This document shows, in pieces, positions 40,399-49,900 of a stretch of DNA of 64,000 nt (position 1 is the first letter of the stretch; each line of letters begins with the position of its first letter). The stretch is from Phycisphaerales bacterium (GTDB taxonomy: Bacteria > Planctomycetota > Phycisphaerae > Phycisphaerales > UBA1924): assembly GCA_947459215.1 (NCBI GenBank), contig CANHCQ010000019.1, forward strand, positions 1 through 64,000, read 5' to 3'. The notes under the pieces were generated by a model. That model did no database searches and had not been told where the DNA came from. It saw only the letters and a program-made list of their open reading frames with translations. The position numbers were made by a program, and so were the translations under genes.

Positions 40399-41085
40399 TC
40401 AGCGACTCGAGCCCGGTTTGGTCTCGCCGATGATCCCCCGCATCACCATCGCGCGGAGCAACTCCGCCCGGCGTCCGATCCGCAGCTTCTGTCCGATACT
40501 GCGGCGGTGGGCGTGGACCGTGCGCACACTCCGGTGGATTTCGGACGCCACCTCCGCGTCGGTCATGCCGGCCCCGATCAGGGCCGCCACTTCGAGCTCG
40601 CGGTCCGAAAGGATCGACAGCTCGCCCAGCACCATCTGGCGATCGCTGAACTTGTGCACGAGTGAGATCAACCGCCCGATCGACCTTGGCTCGATGACCC
40701 GCCGGCCCACGCACAGCAGGGCAGTCGCACGGTTGGCCAGTTGAATCAACCGACCCGTCGATCGCCACTGGCAACCCCAGATCATGTACGTCGCGGCGTT
40801 CTCTCGCTGTCGTGAGGACGACTCGCGGATCGACGTGAACCACTGGGTGATCGGAGCGTGTGTTTCCTCCGGGCAGAAATCGATCAGACGACGCCCGATC
40901 AGTTCCTCCGGCCTTCGCCCCAGCGTCTGGGCGGCCAATTCGTTGCTGAGAAGGACCTCGCCGCGGGTTGACAGGATCGCGGCCTTAGACTCAGTGTCCT
41001 CCGCCAACGCCGACCACAAACCCCGCCCGCTCACGTCGAGCAACTCGCCGGTGGTAGGAATTTTTTTCGACGGTCTTGAAGCCAT
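40399..41085 (-). CDS. PAS/LuxR-type transcriptional regulator B
   Basis: A 228-residue protein from ATG 41085; the frame is open 21 codons upstream. The N-terminal PAS domain is recognisable: LAEDTESKAAILSTRGEVLL, SNELAAQTLGRRPEELIGRR, LIDFCPEETHAPITQWFTSI, then MIWGCQWRSTGRLIQLANRA. The LuxR/GerE domain follows: ELSILSDRELEVAALIGAGM, TDAEVASEIHRSVRTVHAHR, RSIGQKLRIGRRAELLRAMV. Domain order, length and HTH wording make it a paralogue of the regulator at 37791. It is divergent from ppc, across an AT-richer control region with two short palindromes. No sensor kinase or LuxI-type synthase is present, so it probably senses a small ligand or redox state directly. Confidence 0.87.
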   Translation of the reverse strand: MASRPSKKIPTTGELLDVSGRGLWSALAEDTESKAAILSTRGEVLLSNELAAQTLGRRPEELIGRRLIDFCPEETHAPITQWFTSIRESSSRQRENAATYMIWGCQWRSTGRLIQLANRATALLCVGRRVIEPRSIGRLISLVHKFSDRQMVLGELSILSDRELEVAALIGAGMTDAEVASEIHRSVRTVHAHRRSIGQKLRIGRRAELLRAMVMRGIIGETKPGSSR

Positions 41086-41468
41086 AACCCCGCGCTGCTC
41101 CGCGCACCCACTCCGCGGACCGCCCCGACAACTAAAGAATGATCGCACACGATCGATGAAAATCTGTAGGTACGTCCGCCTAAAACGATCTCCTAGGTAA
41201 ACGACACAATGGAGTACACTCCGGAGTCACCCGCGCCGGTCACCCATTGCCTTCGTCCGCGATGCGGACTTGGGTCTTACACTTCTCACATTGAGGCGGC
41301 TCGCCCTCAGAACGACCGCCACGCGGCGCGCCCGCGTTGTCTCGGAAACTTCGACCCGCGACGAGGCTCCCGCTCGGTTGCCCGGCGCCTGAAGAAAGGG
41401 GCGATTTCTCGCCCGCCGCCGCGCCGGCGACGACCCCAAACGCCAAAGCCGCGTCAATAATCGCCCGC
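41086..41468. promoter_or_regulatory. Divergent control region between LuxR-type gene and ppc
   Basis: 383 bases. 41125-41215 is clearly AT-richer than its surroundings. GATCG CACA CGATC (41141-41154) and GGAGT AC ACTCC (41211-41222) are perfect short palindromes and good operator candidates. AATAAT at 41456-41461 lies seven bases before the preferred ppc ATG. Confidence 0.4.
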
Positions 41469-44252
41469 ATGTCCCGGGACCACACCATGGCGTTGGATCA
41501 CCTCCTCGCGCGAGCCGCGGCGGCCTGCGCGATCGCCCCCGCCGGCGACCAAGCCCAACGCCTGCACGACTTCTGCGCCCGGGCCGGTGACGCAATCGAC
41601 CATCCCACCCGCGAGGACGCCGCGGCTGCGATCGCCGCAATGTCGGCACGCGAACTCGGCGATGTCCTCCGGATGGTCACCACCCGCTTCTACTTGCTCA
41701 ACCAGAACGAGCAGGTAAGCATCATCCGCGTCAATCGCGAGCGAGCCGCCAAGGCCACACCGGACGCGCCGCGACCCGAGTCACTCCCCGAGGCGTTCGC
41801 CAAGCTCAAGTCACTCGGCCTCGACGCGGCGGGCGTCCGGGCGCTGGTGCGCCGACTCGACGTCCAACCCACGCTGACAGCCCATCCCACCGAGTCCAAA
41901 CGCCGCAGCGTGCTCGACAACCTTGTCCGGATCGCAGAGCAACTGATCACATCCGACGACGAACGGCTGCCGCAGCGGGACCGGCGTGAATGCGCCCAGC
42001 GTTTGGAAGGCCTGACACAACTCCTCCTCGCGACCGACGACGTCCGGATGAAGCGCCTGGAGGTCATCGACGAGGTCAAGAACGGGCTGTTCTTCCTGAA
42101 GTCGTCGGTCTGGGGCGTGGTCCCGCGGCTGCTGCGGGAAACAGTGGACGCCGCCAACGACACCTTCGGACCCGGAACACTCGATCTGACCGATCTTCCC
42201 GCGCTGGTGCGCTACCGCACCTGGATCGGCGGCGACCGCGACGGAAACCCGAAAGTGACCCACGACGTCACCAGCGGAACACTGCACATCCTGCGTGCCG
42301 CGGCGGTGGAGCTCTGGGAGAAAGAACTGCTCGGCCTGCAACAGGAACTGACACTCTCGACCCGACGGCTCGCAATCCCAGACTCCTTCATCGAGCTGGT
42401 CCGGCTCGAAGGCGATCGCTTCATCGAGGACACGTCGTCGCTCGAGCAGCGCCAGCACGAGCCGGTGCGTGTGCGGCTGATGCAGATGCGCGGGCGACTC
42501 AAGCGCGATCCGTCGTACCACGGCGGGCTGCTGCTGAAGGACCTGCTGCTGATCCGCGACGCCGTGGAGAAGGCAGGCTTGGCCGATGTGGCGCGGCGCG
42601 GGCGGCTGGCCGACGCGATCGTGCGGGCCCGGGTCTTCGGTACCCACCTCGCGACGCTGGACATCCGCCAGCACAGCCGCGTACACGAGACCGTGGTCGC
42701 GGAACTACTCGCGCTCGCGGGCGTGAGCCCGACGTACGCGGCACTCAGCGAGAGTGAGCGGGTCGCGCTGCTCCGGGCCGAGTTATCTCAGACCCGCCCG
42801 CTGCGTCCAGTTGATGCACCGCTGTCGCCCGCGGCAGCGGAACTGATGCAGACCCTGCGAGCGGTGCGCCACGCCGTGAGCCTGGATCGACGCAGCGTGC
42901 GCTCGTTCATCATTTCAATGACGCACGGATTGAGCGACATCCTCGAGGTGCTGCTGCTCATGAAAGAGGCAGGGCTCACGCGAGCGGTGCGAGATGGAGC
43001 GGCGGTGCGTCTGGAAAGCGATCTGCACGTCGTGCCTCTTCTGGAAACCATCGACGACCTGGAGCGGGGCGAGGGGCTCGTGGCCGCGATGCTGGACGAA
43101 CCGCTGTACCGCTCGCATCTTGAATCGCTCGTCCCCGGCGAGATCCCCGCGACCTCTCCCTATCGCGCCCCGGTCCAGGAGATCATGCTCGGCTATAGCG
43201 ACTCGAACAAAGACGGTGGCTTCCTGATGGCCAACCTCGCCCTCGAGAAGGCGCAGCGCCGTGTGGCCCACGCCGTTCGGTCCCGCGGGATCCTGCTGCG
43301 GTTCTTCCACGGCCGCGGCGGAACCATCGGCCGCGGCGGCGGGCGAGCGGGGCGTGCCATCCTCGGCGCGCCCGCACCGGCGCGCACCGGTCGCATCCGC
43401 TTCACCGAGCAGGGCGAGGTGATCTCGTTCCGCTACGCGATGGGCGCGATCGCCGAACGTCACCTCGAACAGATCGTGCACGCAGCGCTCATCGCATCGG
43501 CGGATCAGCACGAGGTCGAGCGATCGCCGGAGCTGGCGACCTTGTTCGAGCGGCTCAGCCGCGAGTCGATGGCGGCGTACCGCGGGCTGATCGATGATCC
43601 GGAGTTCTGGCACTGGTTCGTAAACGCAGGTCCGATCGGGCCGATCGCGGGACTGCCGATCGCGAGCAGGCCGGTGATGCGGGCCGAAGGCTCCGGCCTG
43701 GGCAGCGCGGGCGGCACGCAGAGCGGGTTCGATCAGCTCCGCGCAATTCCCTGGGTCTTCACGTGGGTGCAGATGCGGTGTCTGGCGCCGAGCTGGTACG
43801 GCCTTGGCACCGCGATCGGCGCCCTGACCGAGAACGACCTGAACCTGCTCGCCTCCGAATACCGGAGCAGCGCGTGGTTCCGCGCCGTGGTGGACAACGC
43901 GACGCTCGAGCTGCTGCGAGCACGCCTGCCGATCGTGAAACGCTACGCCACCAGCGGCAAGGACGAGGCGGCGGCGGTCGGCGCACGGTTCTTCGAGCTG
44001 CTCGCCCGCGAGCACGCACAGGCGGTCAAGGCGGTGCTGCGGATCAGCGGACGAGCGTCGCTGGACGAGGAGTCACCGATCATCGCCCGCTCCATCCGCG
44101 ACCGCAACGCGTGGACGGACATCCTCAATCTGATTCAGATCGAGCTTCTCGCCCGGCGACGAACCGCACCAGACAAAGACCGCGGCACCATCGAGCAGCT
44201 CCTCTTCCAGAGCGTCAGCGCCGTCGCCGCAGCCATGCAAAGCACGGGATGA
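41469..44252 (+). CDS. ppc: Phosphoenolpyruvate carboxylase
   Basis: A 927-residue cytoplasmic enzyme that carboxylates PEP to oxaloacetate to refill the TCA cycle. ATG 41469 is used; the frame is open to TTG 41337 but that segment does not look like the family. Landmarks in order: VQPTLTAHPTESKRRSVLDN with the catalytic His, RYRTWIGGDRDGNPKVTHDV, GTHLATLDIRQHSRVHETVV, SFIISMTHGLSDILEVLLLM, PLLETIDDLERGEGLVAAML, the Lys loop IMLGYSDSNKDGGFLMANL, and the Arg/Gly loop FFHGRGGTIGRGGGRAGRAI. A late segment is RAIPWVFTWVQMRCLAPSWY. The final residues (LFQSVSAVAAAMQSTG) replace the usual NTG end with STG. It is divergent from a LuxR-type regulator, which may control it. Confidence 0.96.
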   Translation: MSRDHTMALDHLLARAAAACAIAPAGDQAQRLHDFCARAGDAIDHPTREDAAAAIAAMSARELGDVLRMVTTRFYLLNQNEQVSIIRVNRERAAKATPDAPRPESLPEAFAKLKSLGLDAAGVRALVRRLDVQPTLTAHPTESKRRSVLDNLVRIAEQLITSDDERLPQRDRRECAQRLEGLTQLLLATDDVRMKRLEVIDEVKNGLFFLKSSVWGVVPRLLRETVDAANDTFGPGTLDLTDLPALVRYRTWIGGDRDGNPKVTHDVTSGTLHILRAAAVELWEKELLGLQQELTLSTRRLAIPDSFIELVRLEGDRFIEDTSSLEQRQHEPVRVRLMQMRGRLKRDPSYHGGLLLKDLLLIRDAVEKAGLADVARRGRLADAIVRARVFGTHLATLDIRQHSRVHETVVAELLALAGVSPTYAALSESERVALLRAELSQTRPLRPVDAPLSPAAAELMQTLRAVRHAVSLDRRSVRSFIISMTHGLSDILEVLLLMKEAGLTRAVRDGAAVRLESDLHVVPLLETIDDLERGEGLVAAMLDEPLYRSHLESLVPGEIPATSPYRAPVQEIMLGYSDSNKDGGFLMANLALEKAQRRVAHAVRSRGILLRFFHGRGGTIGRGGGRAGRAILGAPAPARTGRIRFTEQGEVISFRYAMGAIAERHLEQIVHAALIASADQHEVERSPELATLFERLSRESMAAYRGLIDDPEFWHWFVNAGPIGPIAGLPIASRPVMRAEGSGLGSAGGTQSGFDQLRAIPWVFTWVQMRCLAPSWYGLGTAIGALTENDLNLLASEYRSSAWFRAVVDNATLELLRARLPIVKRYATSGKDEAAAVGARFFELLAREHAQAVKAVLRISGRASLDEESPIIARSIRDRNAWTDILNLIQIELLARRRTAPDKDRGTIEQLLFQSVSAVAAAMQSTG

Positions 44253-44282
44253 ATCGACCGTGCGCCGGCCGGGTCCATCCGT

Positions 44283-44288
44283 TAGACT
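44283..44288 (+). promoter_or_regulatory. -10 box of a probable leaderless kinase transcript
   Basis: TAGACT, then six bases (TTCAGC), then ATG 44295. There is no Shine-Dalgarno sequence, and the ppc stop is only 42 bases before the ATG. The same hexamer and spacing precede the next kinase. Confidence 0.6.
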
Positions 44289-44294
44289 TTCAGC

Positions 44295-46913
44295 ATGAGC
44301 GACCCCATCACATCCGGACCGACCGCGGGCGGCACCGGTGGTCGCATGCTTGGAATTGACCAGGAAACGCCCACGCGGGACGAAGCTCCGCACACGCGGC
44401 ACGAGGCCCACCTTTCCATCGCCGGCGATCGCGTCGGGCCCTACACGCTCGTGGAACTCATCGGCGAGGGCGGCTTCGGCACGGTCTGGCTCGCCGAGCG
44501 GCGCGAGCCAATGGTGCAGCGCGTCGCCCTCAAGATCATCAAGCCGGGAATGGACTCGCGCGCCGTCGTCGCCCGCTTCGAACAGGAGCGGCAAACGCTG
44601 GCCGTCATGGACCACCCCGGCGTCGCCCGCGTCTTCGACGGCGGCGTGACCGAGCGAGGCCTCCCCTACTTCGTGATGGAGTACGTCAAGGGCGAGCCGC
44701 TGACCCGGTTCTGCGATGCCCACAAGGCGTCGCTCGCAGAGCGACTCGAACTCTTCATCGCCGTCTGCGAAGCCGTGCAGCACGCGCACCACAAGGGCAT
44801 CATCCACCGCGACATCAAACCGAGCAACGTGCTGGCCGCACGGACCGACGCGCCCGGCGCAAGCAAGGGATGGCTGCCCGACACCGTTCAGATCAAGGTC
44901 ATCGACTTCGGCATCGCCAAGGCGATCACGCAGCAGGCGACGGACCACACCATCTTCACCGAACGCGGCACGCTCCTGGGCACGCCGGAGTACATGAGCC
45001 CCGAGCAGGCAAGCCTGGACGTCCGCGACCTGGACACCCGCACAGACGTCTACTCGCTGGGCGTGGTGCTGTATGAACTCATGAGCGGCAAGCTGCCCTT
45101 CGAGTCCGCGACACTCCGGAGCGCGGGGTACGCAGAAGTGCAGCGCATCATCCGCGAGGTCGATCCGCCGCGGCCCAGCGACCGCGCCGCACGCGCGAGC
45201 GAAGAAGAGGCGTCCAGTCGTGGATCGCGCCCCGCAGACCTCGCGAGCACGCTCCGCGGCGAGCTCGACTGGATCGTGATGAAGGCGCTCGAGAAGGAGC
45301 GCGACCGGCGCTACGACTCCCCACTGCTTCTGGCCGAGGACGTCAAGCGGCATCTGCGCGGCGAAGCGGTACTGGCCGCGCCGCCCAGCCGCGTGTATCG
45401 GCTGCGCAAGACGCTGCGCCGACACCGCGTCGCGGTGATCGCAGGCGGAGCCGTCGCCACAGCCCTGGTCGTGGGCGTCTTGGGTACAACGCTGGCACTG
45501 TTCGAGGCGCGGCGGGAGCGAGCGTCGGCAGAGCGCAGCGCCGCAGAGGCCGTGGAATCGGCGCGGCGCGCTGGCATTGCCGAACGGGCCGCGAGCGTGC
45601 GACTGGCCGAGTCCGAGGCGACGGTGGACTTCCTCAACGAAATGCTGGCCGCGGCGGACCCTTTGTCCAAGGGCAAAGACGTCACCGTGCGAGCGCTTCT
45701 CGAAGAGTCGTCCGGCAATATCGACACCCGGTTTGCGGATCGGCCACTGGTCGCAGCGCGTCTGCATGACACGCTCGGCCGAACCTACTCGGGTCTGGGG
45801 ATGTTCGACGCCGCCGGCATCCATGTGCGCCGGACATACGACGTGCGGCTGAAAGAACTGGGGCCAAACCACCGCGACACAGCGCAGGCACGCAACGCCC
45901 TGTGCCTGTGGATGGTGACCTCCGGTGCAAGCGATGCCGAAGCGCGGACGCGCGAGGCCCTCTCGCAGCACGAAACACTGTTCGGCCGCACCGATCCCGT
46001 GACGCTCGCTTCCCTCGATGTGCTCGGCCAGTTCTGCTTGCTGCAGAACCGGGCAAAGGAGCAGGCAGAGATCGCCCGCGAACTGCTCGACGCGCGGATG
46101 AAATCGCCGGGCCCGCTGAGCCCACTGACCATCGGCGCGATGAACATGTTGGCGATCGCCAACGCCGACCTGGGCAACGTGGAGGAGTCGGAAGAGCTCT
46201 ACGAACAGGCGATCACGGCGCAGTCGAAGCTGACCGGGCCGGATCACCCGCTCTCGATCGCGTTGCAAAGCGATATGGGGTGGATGCTGTATTGGACGTC
46301 CATGAACGGCGACGGCGGCGCATCGGAACGCAGCAAGACCCGCATCGCCCGGGCCGCCGAACTGACCAAGCACGCGCTCGACACGCGCCTGCGCATCTTG
46401 GGCGAGGAACACAAAGACACACTCGCGTCGATGAGCAATCTCTCGACGATGTACAAACAACAGGGCCGCCACGACGAGGCCGAAGCCCTCGCGTTCCGAT
46501 CGCTCGAACTCAGCGCCCGCGTCCTTGGCGAGGACCACCCCGACACGATCGTCTCGATCGCCAACTGCGGCAACCTGCTCCGCGGCCGCGGCAAATTCGA
46601 ACAGGCCCTGGTCCTCCTGAAACGCGCCGTCGACGCCTCACGCCGCGCCCTCTCGCCCGACAACCCCGGCACGGCATACGCACTGGGCTGGTACGGCAGC
46701 TGTCTCGCGTCACTGAAGCGATTCGAGGAGGCCGAGGCCGCCCTGCTCGAGGCCTACGCGATCATCGAACGCATCCAAGGCCCCGCGAGCCATGTCGCAA
46801 CCCAGATGAGAATCCAGATCGAGTCGTTCTATCTCGACCGCGATAAAGCCTCGCCGGGCAAGGGGTTTGACGCGAAGGCGGCGGAGTGGAAGGCCAAAGG
46901 CGAAAGCAAGTAA
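44295..46913 (+). CDS. Membrane-anchored Ser/Thr protein kinase with TPR region (tandem copy 1)
   Basis: An 872-residue protein from ATG 44295. Kinase landmarks: DRVGPYTLVELIGEGGFGTV (glycine loop 57-63), VALK with Lys80, HRDIKPSN from 171, DFG at 204-206, GTPEYMSPEQ at 229-238, DTRTDVYSLGVVLYELMSGK. A transmembrane helix (VAVIAGGAVATALVVGVLGT) lies at about 376-398, then a coiled segment (EARRERASAERSAAEAVESA). The TPR repeats include RLHDTLGRTYSGLGMFDAAG, MNMLAIANADLGNVEESEEL and MSNLSTMYKQQGRHDEAEAL. Residues 44-80 are almost identical to the next gene, so the two kinases arose by duplication. The outer TPR region is probably the sensor. Substrates are unknown. Confidence 0.93.
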   Translation: MSDPITSGPTAGGTGGRMLGIDQETPTRDEAPHTRHEAHLSIAGDRVGPYTLVELIGEGGFGTVWLAERREPMVQRVALKIIKPGMDSRAVVARFEQERQTLAVMDHPGVARVFDGGVTERGLPYFVMEYVKGEPLTRFCDAHKASLAERLELFIAVCEAVQHAHHKGIIHRDIKPSNVLAARTDAPGASKGWLPDTVQIKVIDFGIAKAITQQATDHTIFTERGTLLGTPEYMSPEQASLDVRDLDTRTDVYSLGVVLYELMSGKLPFESATLRSAGYAEVQRIIREVDPPRPSDRAARASEEEASSRGSRPADLASTLRGELDWIVMKALEKERDRRYDSPLLLAEDVKRHLRGEAVLAAPPSRVYRLRKTLRRHRVAVIAGGAVATALVVGVLGTTLALFEARRERASAERSAAEAVESARRAGIAERAASVRLAESEATVDFLNEMLAAADPLSKGKDVTVRALLEESSGNIDTRFADRPLVAARLHDTLGRTYSGLGMFDAAGIHVRRTYDVRLKELGPNHRDTAQARNALCLWMVTSGASDAEARTREALSQHETLFGRTDPVTLASLDVLGQFCLLQNRAKEQAEIARELLDARMKSPGPLSPLTIGAMNMLAIANADLGNVEESEELYEQAITAQSKLTGPDHPLSIALQSDMGWMLYWTSMNGDGGASERSKTRIARAAELTKHALDTRLRILGEEHKDTLASMSNLSTMYKQQGRHDEAEALAFRSLELSARVLGEDHPDTIVSIANCGNLLRGRGKFEQALVLLKRAVDASRRALSPDNPGTAYALGWYGSCLASLKRFEEAEAALLEAYAIIERIQGPASHVATQMRIQIESFYLDRDKASPGKGFDAKAAEWKAKGESK

Positions 46914-46962
46914 AGCCGGACCAACCTTGTCCCGGCAGACGCCTACCCGGCATGCCCTTCGG

Positions 46963-46968
46963 TAGACT
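46963..46968 (+). promoter_or_regulatory. -10 box of the second tandem kinase
   Basis: TAGACT, then six bases (GCCGCA), then ATG 46975. The hexamer is identical to that before the first tandem kinase; the flanking bases differ. Confidence 0.6.
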
Positions 46969-46974
46969 GCCGCA

Positions 46975-49900
46975 ATGGACAGCCCCAACACCTCTGGCCC
47001 CACCGCCGACGGATCCAACCCGCGACCACGCGGCGTCTCCGGCGAGATGCCGACGCGCAACGAATCACGCCACGTCGATCGCGACGCCAGTCGCTCCAAG
47101 CCCGGCGACCGTGTCGGCCCCTACACCCTGCTGGAACTCATCGGCGAAGGCGGCTTCGGCACGGTGTGGCTTGCCGAGCGGCGCGAACCGATGGTCCAGC
47201 GCGTCGCCATCAAGATCATCAAGCCGGGCATGGACTCCAAGGCCGTCGTTGCCCGCTTCGATCAGGAACGCCAGGCCCTGGCGGTGATGGACCACCCCAA
47301 CGTCGCCAAGGTCTTCGACGGCGGCGTCACCGAACGCGGCCTGCCCTACTTCGTGATGGAGCACGTCGCGGGGGAACCGATCACGAACTTCTGCGACCGA
47401 CACCGCTACACGATCCGCCAGCGGCTGGAGCTGTTCATCTCCGTCTGCGACGCCGTCCAGCACGCGCACATGAAGGGGATTATCCACCGGGATCTGAAGC
47501 CGAGCAATGTACTGGTGTCGAACGCCGGCGGTGCCTCGGTGGCAAAGGTCATCGACTTCGGCGTCGCCAAGGCGATCAGCCAGACACTGACGGAGAGGAC
47601 GATCTACACCGAAACCGGTCAGATGATCGGCACCCCGGAGTACATGAGCCCGGAGCAGGCCGAGATGGGCCGATTGGACGTGGATACTCGAACCGACGTC
47701 TACTCGCTCGGCGTCCTGCTGTATGAATTACTCGCCGGAGTTCTACCCTTCGACGCCGAACGGCTTCGGGCCGGCGGGTACGCGGCGATCCAACGGGTGC
47801 TCCGCGAAGAAGATGCCCCCCGCCCCAGTACGCGCCTCAGCACAATCGGCGACGCCGCGGCAAGCCGCATCGCCAATCGTCGACAGCACGCGCCAACCCA
47901 CCTTTCGGCCGTTCTGCGACGTGAGCTGGATTGGATTCCGCTCAAGGCAATGCGCAAGGATCGCATCCGACGCTACTCGAGCGCCGAGGCACTCGCCGCC
48001 GACATCCGCCGGTATCTTGACGGCAGGCCATTGGAAGCCGCTCCCGAATCGCGCCGGTATCGAATCGGCAAACTAATCCGCCGAAACGCCGGTGCTTTCG
48101 CGGCTTTGGTGTTGATCATGCTCTCCATCGGTGTCGGCGTCAGCATCGCCCTGTTGCAGCGCGATCGGGCGATCCGAAGCGCCGCAGACGCCGCTCGTGC
48201 TCGGGACACAGCCGCGTCCAAGGCCCTCGAAGCCGACGCGGCCGCCCAAAGTGCACGCCATCAGGAAGCCCGCACCCGAAGCCTCTATCTACTCGATCAA
48301 CGCCTGCTTCCTGCGGCGCTCGATGCATCGAAGGAGGCCTATCGCCTCGGCGGCGGACGCTGGGCCGATGCCGTGCTGCTCGATCGCGTCGTCCGTGAAT
48401 GTCAGGCGTCGTGGCGGCTCGAGATCGAGACGGGCCTGAGCAGCGAGCCCACGGCGCTGTGCTTCGTCTTCGCGGAGGGCTCGCCGCAACTTGCGGTCGG
48501 AACCCGCGGCGAGGTCCGCTTTCTCAGCCTCGCGTCGGGCGAATGGACGCGATCCGTGCCACTCCCGGTGTCCCCTCAGCAAATGGCCTTCCTTTCGGTC
48601 GGCGACGGCGTGCTCGCCGTTGCCGGCGAGCACGCGGCTGTGATGGTCGATCTCAAGTCGTGGACGCTCTCGGAACCGACGAAGTTTCCAAGCCCGATCG
48701 TCGCCATCGCCGCTGGCACGAGCATCGTCGCCCTGACCCTCGCGGACAAGACCGCATGGACGCTCGATGCCGCCGGCGCCGCGCTCGGCACGCAGACCTG
48801 GCCTACGACCGCTGCCCGACGCGAGGATCAGCAACTCCTCTCCATCGCGGTCTCGTCCGATGATCGTTTCGTTCTCTTCGGCGGACAGACGTTCACTTCC
48901 GACCGAATCCTGTGGGATCGAAACTCGGGACGAACTTCGATCCACGCGATACGCGGCAACAGCTTTGCTTTCGCCGACAACACAACGGTCTTCGCCGTCG
49001 CTCATGAAGTCGATACCTCGGAAATCGCCACATGGTGGTATCAACTCGTGCCGCCCGCTTCGGACAGCCAAGAAGCGTCCCTCTCCCCGATCGAGCGCGG
49101 ACAGGACTACATCTTCTCGGAGACCGGCGGACAGCGGGGCATGTCAGTCGGCCCGACCTCGGCCGTAATGGTCGGTGAAATCGGCGTGGGCATCGTCCCC
49201 AGGCCCCGGACCGATACATGGATCGGACGCCGCGATCTCTTCGCGTCGAGCGATCGTTACGGCAGTATTCTCGGCGTCGAGAACCTGCTCCCTAGCAGGG
49301 TCGCCAGTTCTCCGACCGGCCGCGTCTTCGCCATATCCGACGCGAAGCGATTGCTGATCTTTGGTCGCACGAGCGAGCAGTCCGGCGCGTGGTACACCGA
49401 TGGCAACTGCGTCACTCTGATCGGCGGCAACGTGCTATCCGTCGACCTGAACACGCGTCTTCAGCCGGTTGTACGCGTGGCTCGCTTAGGCACGCCGGCC
49501 TCGTTCGCTCTCCTTGATCTGACCTCGATCAAGCCGCTCGACCCCGCTCGCACGCTCTACTTCAACGCGCTCCGCGCCTCCTATGACGCCAGCACGATCG
49601 CGATCCGTCACCGCGAGCACAGCTTCGATCGCCGCTACCTCGACTCTGCGAGCGGCCATTCCGTCACCGTCGCACGCCGCAACGCCGACGCCACGTGGAA
49701 CGCCCCCTTCGAGAACCTCCTCACCATCCGCCTCGGGTCGCCAATCCTCGGCGAACGCGGCGACATCATGGTCTCACCACGCGGCGATCGACTTCTCGTG
49801 TACGGCGGAGCCGCCAGCGAGCGGACTGCCGCGTTGTACGAGACGGCCGACGGCTCCGTGATCCAGCGCTGGCGCGCCGACAGCATCGGCACCCTCATCA

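Noticed and set aside
37791-41085. Quorum-sensing LuxR/LuxI system
   Set aside because: The regulators have PAS-like rather than autoinducer-binding N-termini, and no acyl-homoserine-lactone synthase is present.
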